In this document: piece after piece, positions 25,659 through 34,091 of the stretch
How the letters are laid out: each line of letters begins with the position of its first letter
Numbering within the stretch: the first letter of the stretch is position 1
Origin: an uncultured delta proteobacterium
GTDB lineage: Bacteria; Desulfobacterota; Syntrophia; Syntrophales; UBA8958
Assembly (NCBI GenBank): GCA_903885795.1
Contig: CAISJV010000065.1
Span: 1-64,000, forward strand
DNA: 64,000 nucleotides
Reading direction: 5' to 3'
The notes under the pieces: generated by a model
The model's database searches: none
Seen by the model: the letters and a program-made list of their open reading frames with translations, nothing else
Told to the model about the DNA's origin: nothing
Program-made: the position numbers and the translations under genes

Positions 25659-25729
25659 TCGGCGATACTGCGATCTAAAGATGACGCCAAACAGGAGATT
25701 GGAATCGATACAAGAAATGGAGTGACTTT

Positions 25730-26044
25730 ATGAAAACATCAAGAATATGGAATTTCAGTTCCATCGTGGGCAAGGTCATGATGGGGCTTGTCTTGGCCGG
25801 AATGATCGGCAGTATAGACGTGGCGCCCGCCTTCGCCAAAAATGACAAAAACAAGGGGAAACATTACAACAACGGCCGTTACCAGCAAAGAGGGCCTGGG
25901 TATAGCCACAGCCGTGTTTATTACGGGCCGAATGTTTACCGGGATCGGGTTTATTATGCCCCTGCCCCTCCCCCGGTCATCTATGCACCGCCTCCGCCGA
26001 TGGGTATAGGTATCTTCCTGCCCCCCATCTTTATTCATCCCTGA
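25730..26044 (+). CDS. Small secreted Tyr/Pro-rich protein
   Basis: A 104-residue protein with a signal peptide (cut near AFAKN), a basic Asn/Lys/Tyr segment and a proline-rich hydrophobic end (YAPAPPPVIYAPPPPMG). It resembles short envelope proteins of unknown function that sit beside Spy-like genes. Cotranscription with 25173 is likely (70-base gap). Confidence 0.5.
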   Translation: MKTSRIWNFSSIVGKVMMGLVLAGMIGSIDVAPAFAKNDKNKGKHYNNGRYQQRGPGYSHSRVYYGPNVYRDRVYYAPAPPPVIYAPPPPMGIGIFLPPIFIHP

Positions 26045-26062
26045 GGGGGGTTGCTTCGCGTC

Positions 26063-26090
26063 GGCTGCCCAGCATTAAAGCTGGGCAGCC
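26063..26090. terminator. Perfect hairpin between genes
   Basis: GGCTGCCCAGC pairs with GCTGGGCAGCC around ATTAAA. No T-run follows. It probably ends the cassette G operon. Confidence 0.5.
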
Positions 26091-26221
26091 GCAAGTAACA
26101 AAGCCTGTTACGAGGAAACGGAGGGGGTCGCAGCGATCCTGGGCCTCCTCCCGAGCGCCTTAATGATTTTTACCATGGCACCGCCGGGAGGTAACCACAT
26201 CTTGCTGAAAAGACGTATATA

Positions 26222-28771
26222 ATGAATATTTCAATAGAAAATCAGCATCTTAATTATAAACTCTCCATCATATTCAGCCTTTTCTTTCTGACGCCCATTG
26301 CCGGCTTCATGTACTTCGCCATGAAGTACGATATCCTGAACGATGAATACATCCCCATTTTTTCCCTTGCCCTCCTCGTTTTCCCCTTTTTCGGGTTCCA
26401 TATGCTGCGCAAAATGTTCGATAAAATCAGCGGTCTTTACAAGAACATCTCGCAGGTTATAGCGACAGAATTTTCTCCATCTCAAACGCATCTGGCGAAA
26501 GATGAACTGAATGGCATTGTCCACTCTTTCCAGACCCTGGAGCATGAATTGAGGCGCAGCTTCAGAAACCTGGAGAAAAAGACAGCGGTAATCTCATCAC
26601 TGAAAGAACTTTCCGATCTCTGCTATATGACGTTCAACACGGAAGACCTGTTTTATATAACCCTGGAGCGGGCCTTGAAACTGACCGATGCCCATATCGG
26701 ATCCGTCATGATCCTGAAGAAGCCGGAGCGGGATGTTTTTATCATCGAGGCCAACATAGGTCTGGGCGATATCGCTAAAAAAGGGGATAAAACAAGCTTT
26801 GATGACAGTATTGCCAAGTATGCCGTGATCAACAAATCCCCCCTTCTGGTCGAGGATATTGAAACGGACATGCGTATCGGGCGCCAATCCCGACCCCAAT
26901 ATGCCACGAAATCCTTTATATGCATGCCGATAAAAACGATACACGACGTCATCGGTGTGCTGACCATCTCCAGGAGTAAGACAGAAAAACCATTTACCCA
27001 GGAGGATGTAGATGTTCTGATCCCCCTGTTGAGCAATGCGTCCTTTACCTATGATAATCTGCGTCTATTGAGAGAAGGCGAAGATCGATCCATGCAGCTC
27101 AACGCCATGGGAAATATCTCTGCCATTATCAACTCAAGCTTCCGAAGCAGCGAACTTCTTCAAGCCATTCTTCATGAAATGAAAGCGGTCATCCCTTACG
27201 AACTGGCCATTATCATGATCCTGGATGAAGATAGCCAACAGTATCTGCATATCCTCGATATCATGGCCTTTATTCCAACGGGACTAAACAAGGATGATTC
27301 GTACCCCCTTGATGGCACCATTTTCCTCAAGGTGATGAAACAGCGGCAACCGTTGATGCTTCAGGATACGAATAGTCTCGCTCATCCTGTCGAGAGAGAG
27401 GTATTAACTGCACAGGGCGCCCGTAATGCCTTTCTGGCGCCATTGAAAACAGAAGGACAGGCGACGGGCATTCTTATCCTGTGTAATATTCCCCATGAGA
27501 GAGTCAGCAATGCGGATAAATTGATCGAAGCCATGGCCCATGATCTTTCCCGGGCCGTTGAAAAGGAAAAGCTGGTTATCGCCTTCGCCCGGAGGAGTCA
27601 GGAACAGGATACCCTCAGGCAAATCGGCAGCGCTCTGGCTGCTTCTACCTTCGATATGGACAAGGTTCTGCAGCACACCATGGACATTATTCGGGTTATT
27701 ATGGATGTTGAAGCCGGTTCCTTGATGTTTCTGGACGACAGTGAACTGGAATTCAAGGTGGCCTTCAATATCGGCGCCAATATTGACAGCCTGAAGGGTA
27801 GCCGTTTCAAACTAGGGCAAGGGATCGCGGGTTATTCTGCCGCCAGGGGCGAGCCCATGATCGTCATAGATACAAAAGAATCCAAGCAATTCAATCCGTA
27901 CTTCGACCGTATGACCGGCTTTGAAACGCGATCCGTTCTCTGCGTTCCCCTGATTTCCCAGGGGAAAGTGCGGGGCGTCATTGAAGTGCTGAACAAACGC
28001 CGGGGGGAATTCACACAGAGTGATCTTCAGCTCTTGCAGTCCATTGCCACAACGGTCGGCATCGCTATGGAAAATGCGCGTCTCTACGGAGAAACACTGA
28101 GCATGGCTGAGAAGGAAAGGGGCATCCGTCATATCTTTCAAAAGTACGTGCCCAAGGAAGTCATCGACAAGATCACTTTTGGAAAGGAAGAAAGCCCCCT
28201 CATAGACGAATTCAAGATCATTACCCTTTTGAATATCGATATTCGTAGCTATTCCACCCTTTCCCATAAAGTAGGTCCCCAGAAAACAGTCGCCATCCTG
28301 AATTACTTTTTTGCCGCCATGGGAGAAATTGTCTTCAAGCATCACGGGATCGTGGACAAGTACCTGGGGGACGGTTTTCTGGCTCTTTTCGGCGCCCCCG
28401 TATCGAGTCCCTTGGATGCCGACAATGCCGTTGCGGCGGCGCTTGAAATGCAAAAGGCCATGGAGGAAGTCAGCGATTATCTGAAAAAAAGATTCGGAGC
28501 CTCTTTATCAATGGGCGTTAGTATCCATACGGGAGAAATGGTGGTCGGCAACATCGGTTTTGACAAGAAAATGGACTACACCGTCATCGGAGATGCCGTC
28601 AATTTCGTTTTCAGGCTTCAATCCCTGTGCAAGCCTTGGCCCAACGGTATTCTTATCAGTGAAAAAACCTATTATGCCTGTCAATCCATCCCGCAGATAG
28701 AGGAGATTGACGCCTATGAGAGCGACAGCAACACGGAAAAACTGAAAATCTACAGGATAATCGGCCTGTAG
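26222..28771 (+). CDS. Membrane-anchored GAF-domain class III adenylate cyclase
   Basis: An 849-residue protein with two N-terminal helices (residues 12-62), a short linker, three successive GAF-like domains (about 120-280, 290-450, 455-620), and a class III nucleotide cyclase domain (about 650-845). Cyclase landmarks: LLNIDIRSYSTLS (first metal Asp), DKYLGDGFLALFGAP (second metal Asp), VGNIGFDKKMDYTVIGDAVNFVFRL (Lys/Asp substrate selection as in adenylate cyclases). It converts ATP to cAMP in response to ligands bound by the GAF domains. Confidence 0.9.
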   Translation: MNISIENQHLNYKLSIIFSLFFLTPIAGFMYFAMKYDILNDEYIPIFSLALLVFPFFGFHMLRKMFDKISGLYKNISQVIATEFSPSQTHLAKDELNGIVHSFQTLEHELRRSFRNLEKKTAVISSLKELSDLCYMTFNTEDLFYITLERALKLTDAHIGSVMILKKPERDVFIIEANIGLGDIAKKGDKTSFDDSIAKYAVINKSPLLVEDIETDMRIGRQSRPQYATKSFICMPIKTIHDVIGVLTISRSKTEKPFTQEDVDVLIPLLSNASFTYDNLRLLREGEDRSMQLNAMGNISAIINSSFRSSELLQAILHEMKAVIPYELAIIMILDEDSQQYLHILDIMAFIPTGLNKDDSYPLDGTIFLKVMKQRQPLMLQDTNSLAHPVEREVLTAQGARNAFLAPLKTEGQATGILILCNIPHERVSNADKLIEAMAHDLSRAVEKEKLVIAFARRSQEQDTLRQIGSALAASTFDMDKVLQHTMDIIRVIMDVEAGSLMFLDDSELEFKVAFNIGANIDSLKGSRFKLGQGIAGYSAARGEPMIVIDTKESKQFNPYFDRMTGFETRSVLCVPLISQGKVRGVIEVLNKRRGEFTQSDLQLLQSIATTVGIAMENARLYGETLSMAEKERGIRHIFQKYVPKEVIDKITFGKEESPLIDEFKIITLLNIDIRSYSTLSHKVGPQKTVAILNYFFAAMGEIVFKHHGIVDKYLGDGFLALFGAPVSSPLDADNAVAAALEMQKAMEEVSDYLKKRFGASLSMGVSIHTGEMVVGNIGFDKKMDYTVIGDAVNFVFRLQSLCKPWPNGILISEKTYYACQSIPQIEEIDAYESDSNTEKLKIYRIIGL

Positions 28772-28821
28772 CGGACAATTATCTGATGATGTGATTCTCA
28801 CACCATCCCCATCAACGTACC

Positions 28822-28969
28822 CCTCAACATATTGAGGCTCCACCAAATATTGAGGCCCAAAGAGGCATTTCATGCTTTTCTGCTGACCACTCCTGTTATG
28901 TAATTATATGTTATTAAAGAATAAATCAAAACATTTGATGCTCTTCCGGTCATTGGCAGGCCATTTGCT
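28822..28969 (+). promoter_or_regulatory. Sigma-54 cassette H (intact ABM operon)
   Basis: Operator CCTCAACATATTGAGG at 28822-28837, third half-site AATATTGAGG at 28846-28855, TTATTAAAGAATAAATCA block near 28911, and promoter TGGCAGGCCATTTGCT at 28954-28969. The spacing is 132 bp, one less than elsewhere. It precedes the only intact ABM gene and appears to represent the ancestral layout of the repeated unit. Confidence 0.88.
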
Positions 28970-28981
28970 ATTAGTACTTTC

Positions 28982-29323
28982 ATGATCATTGTAATCACAC
29001 GAATGAAGGTCCTTTCTGAGAAGCACCGGGAGTTGTCACAGACGATTGCTTCACTGTCCGGTTCCATAAGGCTGGAGAAGGGATGTCGGCGTTGCGACTT
29101 CTGCCAGAGTATCGAGGACGAAAACCGACTCTTTCTTCTTGAAGAGTGGGATACCCGGAGGAATCTTGCGACCCACCTGAAGTCTGAGCATTTCAAGGTG
29201 ATCCGGGGGACGATGAATCTTCTCAAAGAGACCTATGAAATGATGTTTCACACCGTTTCCCAACCGGCGGGGATGGTGATGCAATTGCCGGCAGTGGGAA
29301 AGAGCAATCAGAAAGGAGGATGA
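28982..29323 (+). CDS. ABM-domain monooxygenase-like protein
   Basis: A 113-residue protein with an antibiotic-biosynthesis-monooxygenase (ABM, YgiN-like) fold: MIIVITRMKVLSEKHRELSQ at the first strand and helix, then EKGCRRCDFCQSIEDENRLFLLEEW and a helix with THLKSEHFKVI. Such proteins are dimeric ferredoxin-like oxygenases or quinone-binding stress proteins. ATG 28982 lies about 2 bases from the predicted transcription start and has no Shine-Dalgarno, so the message may be leaderless. The first strand is needed for the fold, which supports this start. The unusual CRRCDFC cluster may bind metal. Confidence 0.8.
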   Translation: MIIVITRMKVLSEKHRELSQTIASLSGSIRLEKGCRRCDFCQSIEDENRLFLLEEWDTRRNLATHLKSEHFKVIRGTMNLLKETYEMMFHTVSQPAGMVMQLPAVGKSNQKGG

Positions 29324-29324
29324 C

Positions 29325-29474
29325 ATGTTGTGGACGATTTCCGTAGTACTGGTAATTATGTGGCTGCTGGGGTTGGTGACCGGCCATACGATGGGTAATT
29401 TCATTCATGTTCTGCTGGTCATTGCCATCATCATGGTGCTGGTCAGAGTCATTCAGGGACGGAGTCCGGCTTAG
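29325..29474 (+). CDS. DUF5670 (lmo0937-type) small membrane protein
   Basis: A 49-residue two-helix protein, MLWTISVVLVIMWLLGLVTG..., ending VIQGRSPA; nearly identical in layout to 1269. GAAAGGAGGATGAC gives a strong ribosome binding site. It follows the ABM stop by one base, so the two are coupled. Confidence 0.84.
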   Translation: MLWTISVVLVIMWLLGLVTGHTMGNFIHVLLVIAIIMVLVRVIQGRSPA

Positions 29475-29534
29475 AAAGGAGATCCGTATAAACAGCAATT
29501 TCGCAATCAAACTTACAGAAGAGGAGTAAACACC

Positions 29535-29849
29535 ATGAAAAAGAGAAAAATCGTTATCAGTTTTATTGTCGCTCTTATGATGATCGCCACCTTTGCAGCC
29601 TGTGCATCGACACAGAAAAAAGAAGGCACGGGGGAATATATCGATGATTCGGTGATCACGACCAAGGTAAAATCTCAGCTTGCATCAGATGATTTTCTCA
29701 AATCATTTCAGATCAGCGTAGAATCCCGCAAAGGCATCGTTCAGTTGAGCGGCTTTGTTGATTCCAAAAAGGCCGTCGACAAGGCTGGCCAAATCACCCG
29801 CGGAGTCGAAGGGGTCAAGTCCGTCAGGAATGATCTCATCGTGAAATAG
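29535..29849 (+). CDS. Single-BON lipoprotein
   Basis: A 104-residue lipoprotein (lipobox FAAC) with one BON domain (EYIDDSVITTKVKSQLASDD, GIVQLSGFVDSKKAV, VKSVRNDLIVK). It is closely similar to 7326, including the upstream AATCAAACTTA sequence. AGAGGAGTAAACACC precedes the ATG. Third gene of the cassette H operon. Confidence 0.88.
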   Translation: MKKRKIVISFIVALMMIATFAACASTQKKEGTGEYIDDSVITTKVKSQLASDDFLKSFQISVESRKGIVQLSGFVDSKKAVDKAGQITRGVEGVKSVRNDLIVK

Positions 29850-29928
29850 ACAGTCCTTGTACTTTCACTGATGAAGAGCGGAAGTGATAAATGAATCTTA
29901 ACGACAAAAAATGTAAAGGAGACTTTTT

Positions 29929-31104
29929 ATGAGAAGAATCGGCTATGGATCAATTTTTTTGTTGATGTTTAGCGTACTGTTTGCCGGTTGCGCGTCATTT
30001 AAACCGGTTGACCTTAACCCGCAGATCAGATCAGGGAATCTGGTTCAGAAAGCAGACAATATGGTCGTCATCTTTGACAAATCTGCTTCCATGGGAGAGA
30101 TGCAGGGCAAGCCGGCGGCAAATGAAACCAGTCGCCTGATGCATGGGAAAAATACTGCAAAAAACATGATAGCGACGATTCCGGAAATCAAGCTGAACTC
30201 GGGACTCAGGAAATTCTGGGCCGAAGAAACGGTTCTGATTTATGGAATGAAGCCCCTCGCTAAAGACGAATATACTGCGGCAATAGACTCTATCGAAAAT
30301 GTCTACGGCAGAACTCCCATGGGGAAAGCTATTACGGCAGCAGGCAATGATCTCAAAGGGGCGGCTGGTAATTCGGCCCTTATTATTATCAGTGATTTTT
30401 CTGAAAAGCCGGGTATTGATGACATCAGACCCGCAGAGGTAATGAGCGCCATAACCCAAATGAACGCAGATTACGGCGACAGGCTCTGCGTTTATGCCGT
30501 TCAGGTAGGATATACTCTCAACGGGAAAGAACTTTCGGAACAGATCGTGCAGAATGTTGCCGGCGGATATACGGTAAATGCCGATAAACTGGCAAACCCG
30601 GCAGCCATGGGCGCTTTTGTAGAAAAAGTACTCGCCGGAAAATGCGAACGCTATAAAGAACTGGTTGTAGAGAAGGTGGTTATCCAGGCTGAGGATACGG
30701 CAGTTCAGGAGCAGGTCGTTGCCGCCGTGGCGGAGAAAAAGGTCGTTATCCTCGCCTTTGAGGACGTACATTTCGATTTTGATAAGTCCACTCTTACACC
30801 CGAAGCGAAGGCGATCCTGAAAAAGGATATCCAGGTGCTGAAAGATAACCCCAAAGCCAAAGTCCGCCTTGCGGGGTATACCTCTGCTTCCGGCACCGAA
30901 GCCTACAATCAGGCTTTGAGCGAAAGAAGAGCAAAGGCTGTCCAGGATTACCTTATTAGCGAAGGCGTCATTACACCGGACAGGCTTACCACAATCGGCT
31001 ATGGCGAGACAGACCCTGCCATGTACGAAGCAGCGCCTAAACAGATTTACTCAAAAGCGGCAAAGGCAAACATGCGATGTCTTTTTGAAATCGTCGTGGA
31101 ATAG
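29929..31104 (+). CDS. vWA-OmpA lipoprotein
   Basis: A 391-residue lipoprotein (lipobox FAGC near residue 22). The N-terminal von Willebrand A-type domain has the MIDAS motif DKSASMG near residue 49 and a second region with IIISDFSEKPG near residue 160. The C-terminal OmpA domain has VHFDFDKSTLTPEAKAILK and AGYTSASGTEAYNQALSERRAKAVQDYL. It should tie a metal-dependent adhesion domain in the periplasm to peptidoglycan. AAAGGAGAC precedes the ATG. A terminator follows. Confidence 0.85.
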   Translation: MRRIGYGSIFLLMFSVLFAGCASFKPVDLNPQIRSGNLVQKADNMVVIFDKSASMGEMQGKPAANETSRLMHGKNTAKNMIATIPEIKLNSGLRKFWAEETVLIYGMKPLAKDEYTAAIDSIENVYGRTPMGKAITAAGNDLKGAAGNSALIIISDFSEKPGIDDIRPAEVMSAITQMNADYGDRLCVYAVQVGYTLNGKELSEQIVQNVAGGYTVNADKLANPAAMGAFVEKVLAGKCERYKELVVEKVVIQAEDTAVQEQVVAAVAEKKVVILAFEDVHFDFDKSTLTPEAKAILKKDIQVLKDNPKAKVRLAGYTSASGTEAYNQALSERRAKAVQDYLISEGVITPDRLTTIGYGETDPAMYEAAPKQIYSKAAKANMRCLFEIVVE

Positions 31105-31117
31105 GAAAAACGGGTTC

Positions 31118-31162
31118 AAGGGTCCGGAAAGGTGTTTTACACTGATCCGGACCCTTTCTTTT
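31118..31162 (+). terminator. Rho-independent terminator
   Basis: AAGGGTCCGG pairs with CCGGACCCTT, followed by TCTTTT. It ends the ABM-DUF5670-BON-OmpA operon. Confidence 0.85.
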
Positions 31163-31317
31163 GAAACAAAATAGTCCGGGCACGGAAAAGGTTACGCCAT
31201 GTCAAAACCGTTCGACAGCGATATAACAGCAGCAGGCGGGCAGAAGAACGCCGGCCGAAAGGGGAAATATTTATGCGATGGCATCTGATTTCAGCATCCG
31301 GGAGAAGGAAACACCAG

Positions 31318-32217
31318 ATGCGCAACTTCTTTGTAGGACTGCTAGTGGCGGCGTTTCTTCCCTTTATTGCGGGATTTGCGGATGTGCCGCCGGAAAAGAA
31401 TCCGGATAAGAATATCGAACAGGGCATCGACAAAAAAACCATGCTCTTCCCCAGGGACCAGCTGTTTTACGCCCCCATGGCGAGCCCCAAGGAACCACGC
31501 ACCCATCTTACCTACCTCCGCCTCAAACTCTCCGATGACAGTTTCAACATCGGATCGCTCGGGATCGGCGATACCTTCGGATTGGTGCGCTGGGCCGGCT
31601 GGGGCGAGAAGGACGCCTGGCAGCTCAATATCAGCGGGGCAGTCTTCGCCCAGTTCAATCTGGGCGCCGAATCCGGTTCCATGGACCTGATCAACGCCGA
31701 CTATATCATCGGCATTCCCCTTGCCTACCGGAACGGTCCCTGGTCTGCGCGGGTGCGCCTCTTCCACCAGTCCTCCCACCTGGGGGACGAGTTTCTCCTC
31801 CAGCCGCAGAAACCTGAGCTGAAGGTAACGCGCATGAACTTGAGCTTCGAGACCATTGAAATGCTTGGCGCCTGGGAATGGGAGGGATTCCAGTTCACTG
31901 CCGGTCCTTCGTACATTATCCACACCGACACCGATCTCAAACCTGTCAGTGTCCAGGCAGGCATTGAGTATCAAGACAGGAAGCCGTTCTTCAAACCCTC
32001 GATGCGCCTGTTTGTAAGCGCCCTATGCCATGCCTGGGAGGAAACCGACTGGAACCCCGATTATAATGTCAAAGCCGGCGTCAACATTCGCGGCCCCTAC
32101 GCCGAAAAACGGGGCATTCAGATTTTTGGCGAATATTACTATGGCAATCTTCCCTTCGGCCAGTTCTACAAACTGCGGGCCGAGTACTATGGCGTAGGAA
32201 TTAACGTATCATTTTGA
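31318..32217 (+). CDS. DUF1207 outer-membrane protein
   Basis: About 299 residues from ATG 31318; ATG 31273 would add 15 residues before the signal peptide. After the signal, LFYAPMASPKEPRTHLTYLRL, WQLNISGAVFAQFNLGAESGSMDLINADYIIG and GPWSARVRLFHQSSHLGDEFLL are typical of DUF1207. The protein is rich in beta strands and ends VGINVSF, an outer-membrane barrel-type terminus. Function unknown. It stands alone between two terminators. Confidence 0.78.
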   Translation: MRNFFVGLLVAAFLPFIAGFADVPPEKNPDKNIEQGIDKKTMLFPRDQLFYAPMASPKEPRTHLTYLRLKLSDDSFNIGSLGIGDTFGLVRWAGWGEKDAWQLNISGAVFAQFNLGAESGSMDLINADYIIGIPLAYRNGPWSARVRLFHQSSHLGDEFLLQPQKPELKVTRMNLSFETIEMLGAWEWEGFQFTAGPSYIIHTDTDLKPVSVQAGIEYQDRKPFFKPSMRLFVSALCHAWEETDWNPDYNVKAGVNIRGPYAEKRGIQIFGEYYYGNLPFGQFYKLRAEYYGVGINVSF

Positions 32218-32226
32218 GTGGATAAA

Positions 32227-32265
32227 CTAAATAGGGGCAAATTATGGAATTTGCCCCTTATTTAG
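32227..32265. terminator. Bidirectional terminator
   Basis: CTAAATAGGGGCAAATT and its near-complement AATTTGCCCCTTATTTAG form a long stem with A/T-rich flanks on both sides. It lies between convergent genes (31318 plus, 32291 minus). Confidence 0.8.
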
Positions 32266-32290
32266 TTATATGAGTTTAACGCTCGTTGCT

Positions 32291-33001
32291 TCAGGCTTTA
32301 CTCATTGAATAGTCATACCACGGTCTGGAGTTGAAAGCTTCTTTAACAATCCTGCTTGCTGCCTCTACGTTGTAATGGGCTGTATTGAGGGTCAGATCAT
32401 AATTGACCGGATCGGTCAGATCGGCATTGAAGTAATTTTTCACAAAGGCCCTCCGATCCTTCTCTGTTTCTCTGATTCTCTTTTCCGCTTCTTTAGATGT
32501 CACGTTGTAGGCGCTCATGACATTGCTGACGCGTACATCCATGGGTGCAACAATAAGCAGACGGAGACATATCTCGCTGGACAGAAGATATCCGGCCCCT
32601 CTCCCCACGATTACTGCATGTCCGTGGGCCGCTATGGCGCCGACAACTTTGGTAAGATGAAGAATATATTCATCGGGCCAGAGGTGGCGTTTTTTTTCAA
32701 TTGCGCCGATCCAGTCATCAAGTATATCCCGATCCTGTTCATCGAGGGTGGCGATCACAGACTCACTCACATGGGCGCTCTTAGCTATCTCTTCCACAAT
32801 TTCGTTATCGAAAAGATCAATGTTCAAGTCCTCCGACAGTTGCTTCGCCAGCGTATTAGCACCGCTTCCAGGCAATCTTGAAATGGTAATGACAGGACGG
32901 ATGGGTTTTTTATATTTCTTTTTTTTATCCAACTGCCATTTTTTTACTTGTGTGGCGATAATTTGCTCCACCATAGCTCCCTGTGATTTAAATGTTTCCA
33001 T
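32291..33001 (-). CDS. Cytidylate-kinase-like protein
   Basis: A 236-residue protein with the nucleotide-kinase core: ITISRLPGSGANTLAKQLSEDL near residue 42 (P-loop-like but without the usual GK lysine), VIVGRGAGYLL, and ETEKDRRAFVKNYFN as the lid arginine region. This is the cytidylate-kinase-like family (not core Cmk). It is the last gene of the acyl-CoA operon; AAGGAGG precedes its start at 33001. Substrate unknown. Confidence 0.8.
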   Translation of the reverse strand: METFKSQGAMVEQIIATQVKKWQLDKKKKYKKPIRPVITISRLPGSGANTLAKQLSEDLNIDLFDNEIVEEIAKSAHVSESVIATLDEQDRDILDDWIGAIEKKRHLWPDEYILHLTKVVGAIAAHGHAVIVGRGAGYLLSSEICLRLLIVAPMDVRVSNVMSAYNVTSKEAEKRIRETEKDRRAFVKNYFNADLTDPVNYDLTLNTAHYNVEAASRIVKEAFNSRPWYDYSMSKA

Positions 33002-33036
33002 AACTCCTCCTTGTAAATAAAATTATTTTATCCTGT

Positions 33037-34086
33037 TTATCCCTGAGCATCTTTTACGAACGCCTTCATATCTACATGATCTCTAACCATTTTCTCTATC
33101 AGGTCGATTTTTACCGTATCCTCCTTAGTTGGAAGGGGTTCAATCCCGTCGATCCGCTTTGCCGTTTCGTGTGTATCCGTAGAGACCAGCAGCAGCGGAA
33201 TCCCCAAGTTTTCAGCCTTTGAAATGATGACCGATGATGGCACAATATTGTTGGAGAGGATCACAGCAGCCACCCGGCTTTCAAGGGAGGTCAGGATCAA
33301 ATCACTGCGGTCACCGCTGATGATGACGACTTGATGATGATCCTGAAACAGCGGGCTTTTCATGGCCGCGTCAGCACCCATGGAGCCCACGACAATGTTT
33401 CTGACCTGACAATTCAAGCCGGACTCGCCGGCCAGAACTTTTGCAAACATCCTATCCGCAAGAAACCTTGCGGAAAAATAAGTCAACTCAGGAATAACGG
33501 GAATGACGCCCAGCACCGGAACATCCATCTGTCGGATCCTTGGCAGATATATATCATTAAAATCGTCAATGTTGACGACCTTGTTGATAACAACCCCCAT
33601 GAAAGAGAGATCGTCCATCCGGATATACTTTGCAAGAAAGCTTACATCATCAATAATGGTATCCTCATCGCCGCTGACCATAACCAGGAGTTTTCCCTCC
33701 AAGTTCCTGGCCAGTGAGATGGCATCAAGGTAAACCGATGTTCCGAAATAGATGTCTTTTCCTGCTTCCACAAAGATCGAATCCTTATTCTGACTGACAT
33801 GATCCAGTGTTTCCAGGAGCTTTGTCTTTGTTGCTTCCTCATCCAGGGAATAAAAAAGCTTGGAATGATGAAACCCGATGCTCATATCCTCGGGAGCCTC
33901 ATCGAGATTGAAGATGTGAGCCATGAGGGCGGCATCGTAGTCCCAAAGCCGTTTCTTCTTGTAGATGAATCTTGCCCCGAAGGGCTTCATATAGCCGAGT
34001 TTATTGTTTAATATCTTGGCCAGACCGATAATCAGGCTCGTTTTTCCCGCACTCGGCCGCATGGACGTGATGATAAATTTATCCAT
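33037..34086 (-). CDS. P-loop/DRTGG-domain protein (Pta-N-terminal-like)
   Basis: A 349-residue protein. The N-terminal P-loop domain of the BioD type begins MDKFIITSMRPSAGKTSLIIG. The C-terminal DRTGG-like region (residues 215-320) includes VVIISGDRSDLILTSLES and ILSNNIVPSSVIISKAENLGIPLLLV. This matches the regulatory N-terminal part of long phosphate acetyltransferases as a free-standing protein. It follows the synthetase at 5 bases. A role in sensing acyl-CoA or energy state is inference. Confidence 0.8.
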   Translation of the reverse strand: MDKFIITSMRPSAGKTSLIIGLAKILNNKLGYMKPFGARFIYKKKRLWDYDAALMAHIFNLDEAPEDMSIGFHHSKLFYSLDEEATKTKLLETLDHVSQNKDSIFVEAGKDIYFGTSVYLDAISLARNLEGKLLVMVSGDEDTIIDDVSFLAKYIRMDDLSFMGVVINKVVNIDDFNDIYLPRIRQMDVPVLGVIPVIPELTYFSARFLADRMFAKVLAGESGLNCQVRNIVVGSMGADAAMKSPLFQDHHQVVIISGDRSDLILTSLESRVAAVILSNNIVPSSVIISKAENLGIPLLLVSTDTHETAKRIDGIEPLPTKEDTVKIDLIEKMVRDHVDMKAFVKDAQG

Positions 34087-34091
34087 CTAAT

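Noticed and set aside
228-28855. CRISPR-like or REP-type repeat array
   Set aside because: The repeats are kilobases apart, always upstream of a sigma-54 promoter in fixed geometry, with no spacers or cas genes.
31342-31974. 210-codon minus-strand frame opposite the DUF1207 gene
   Set aside because: The plus-strand frame has a signal peptide and DUF1207 blocks; the minus frame has neither.
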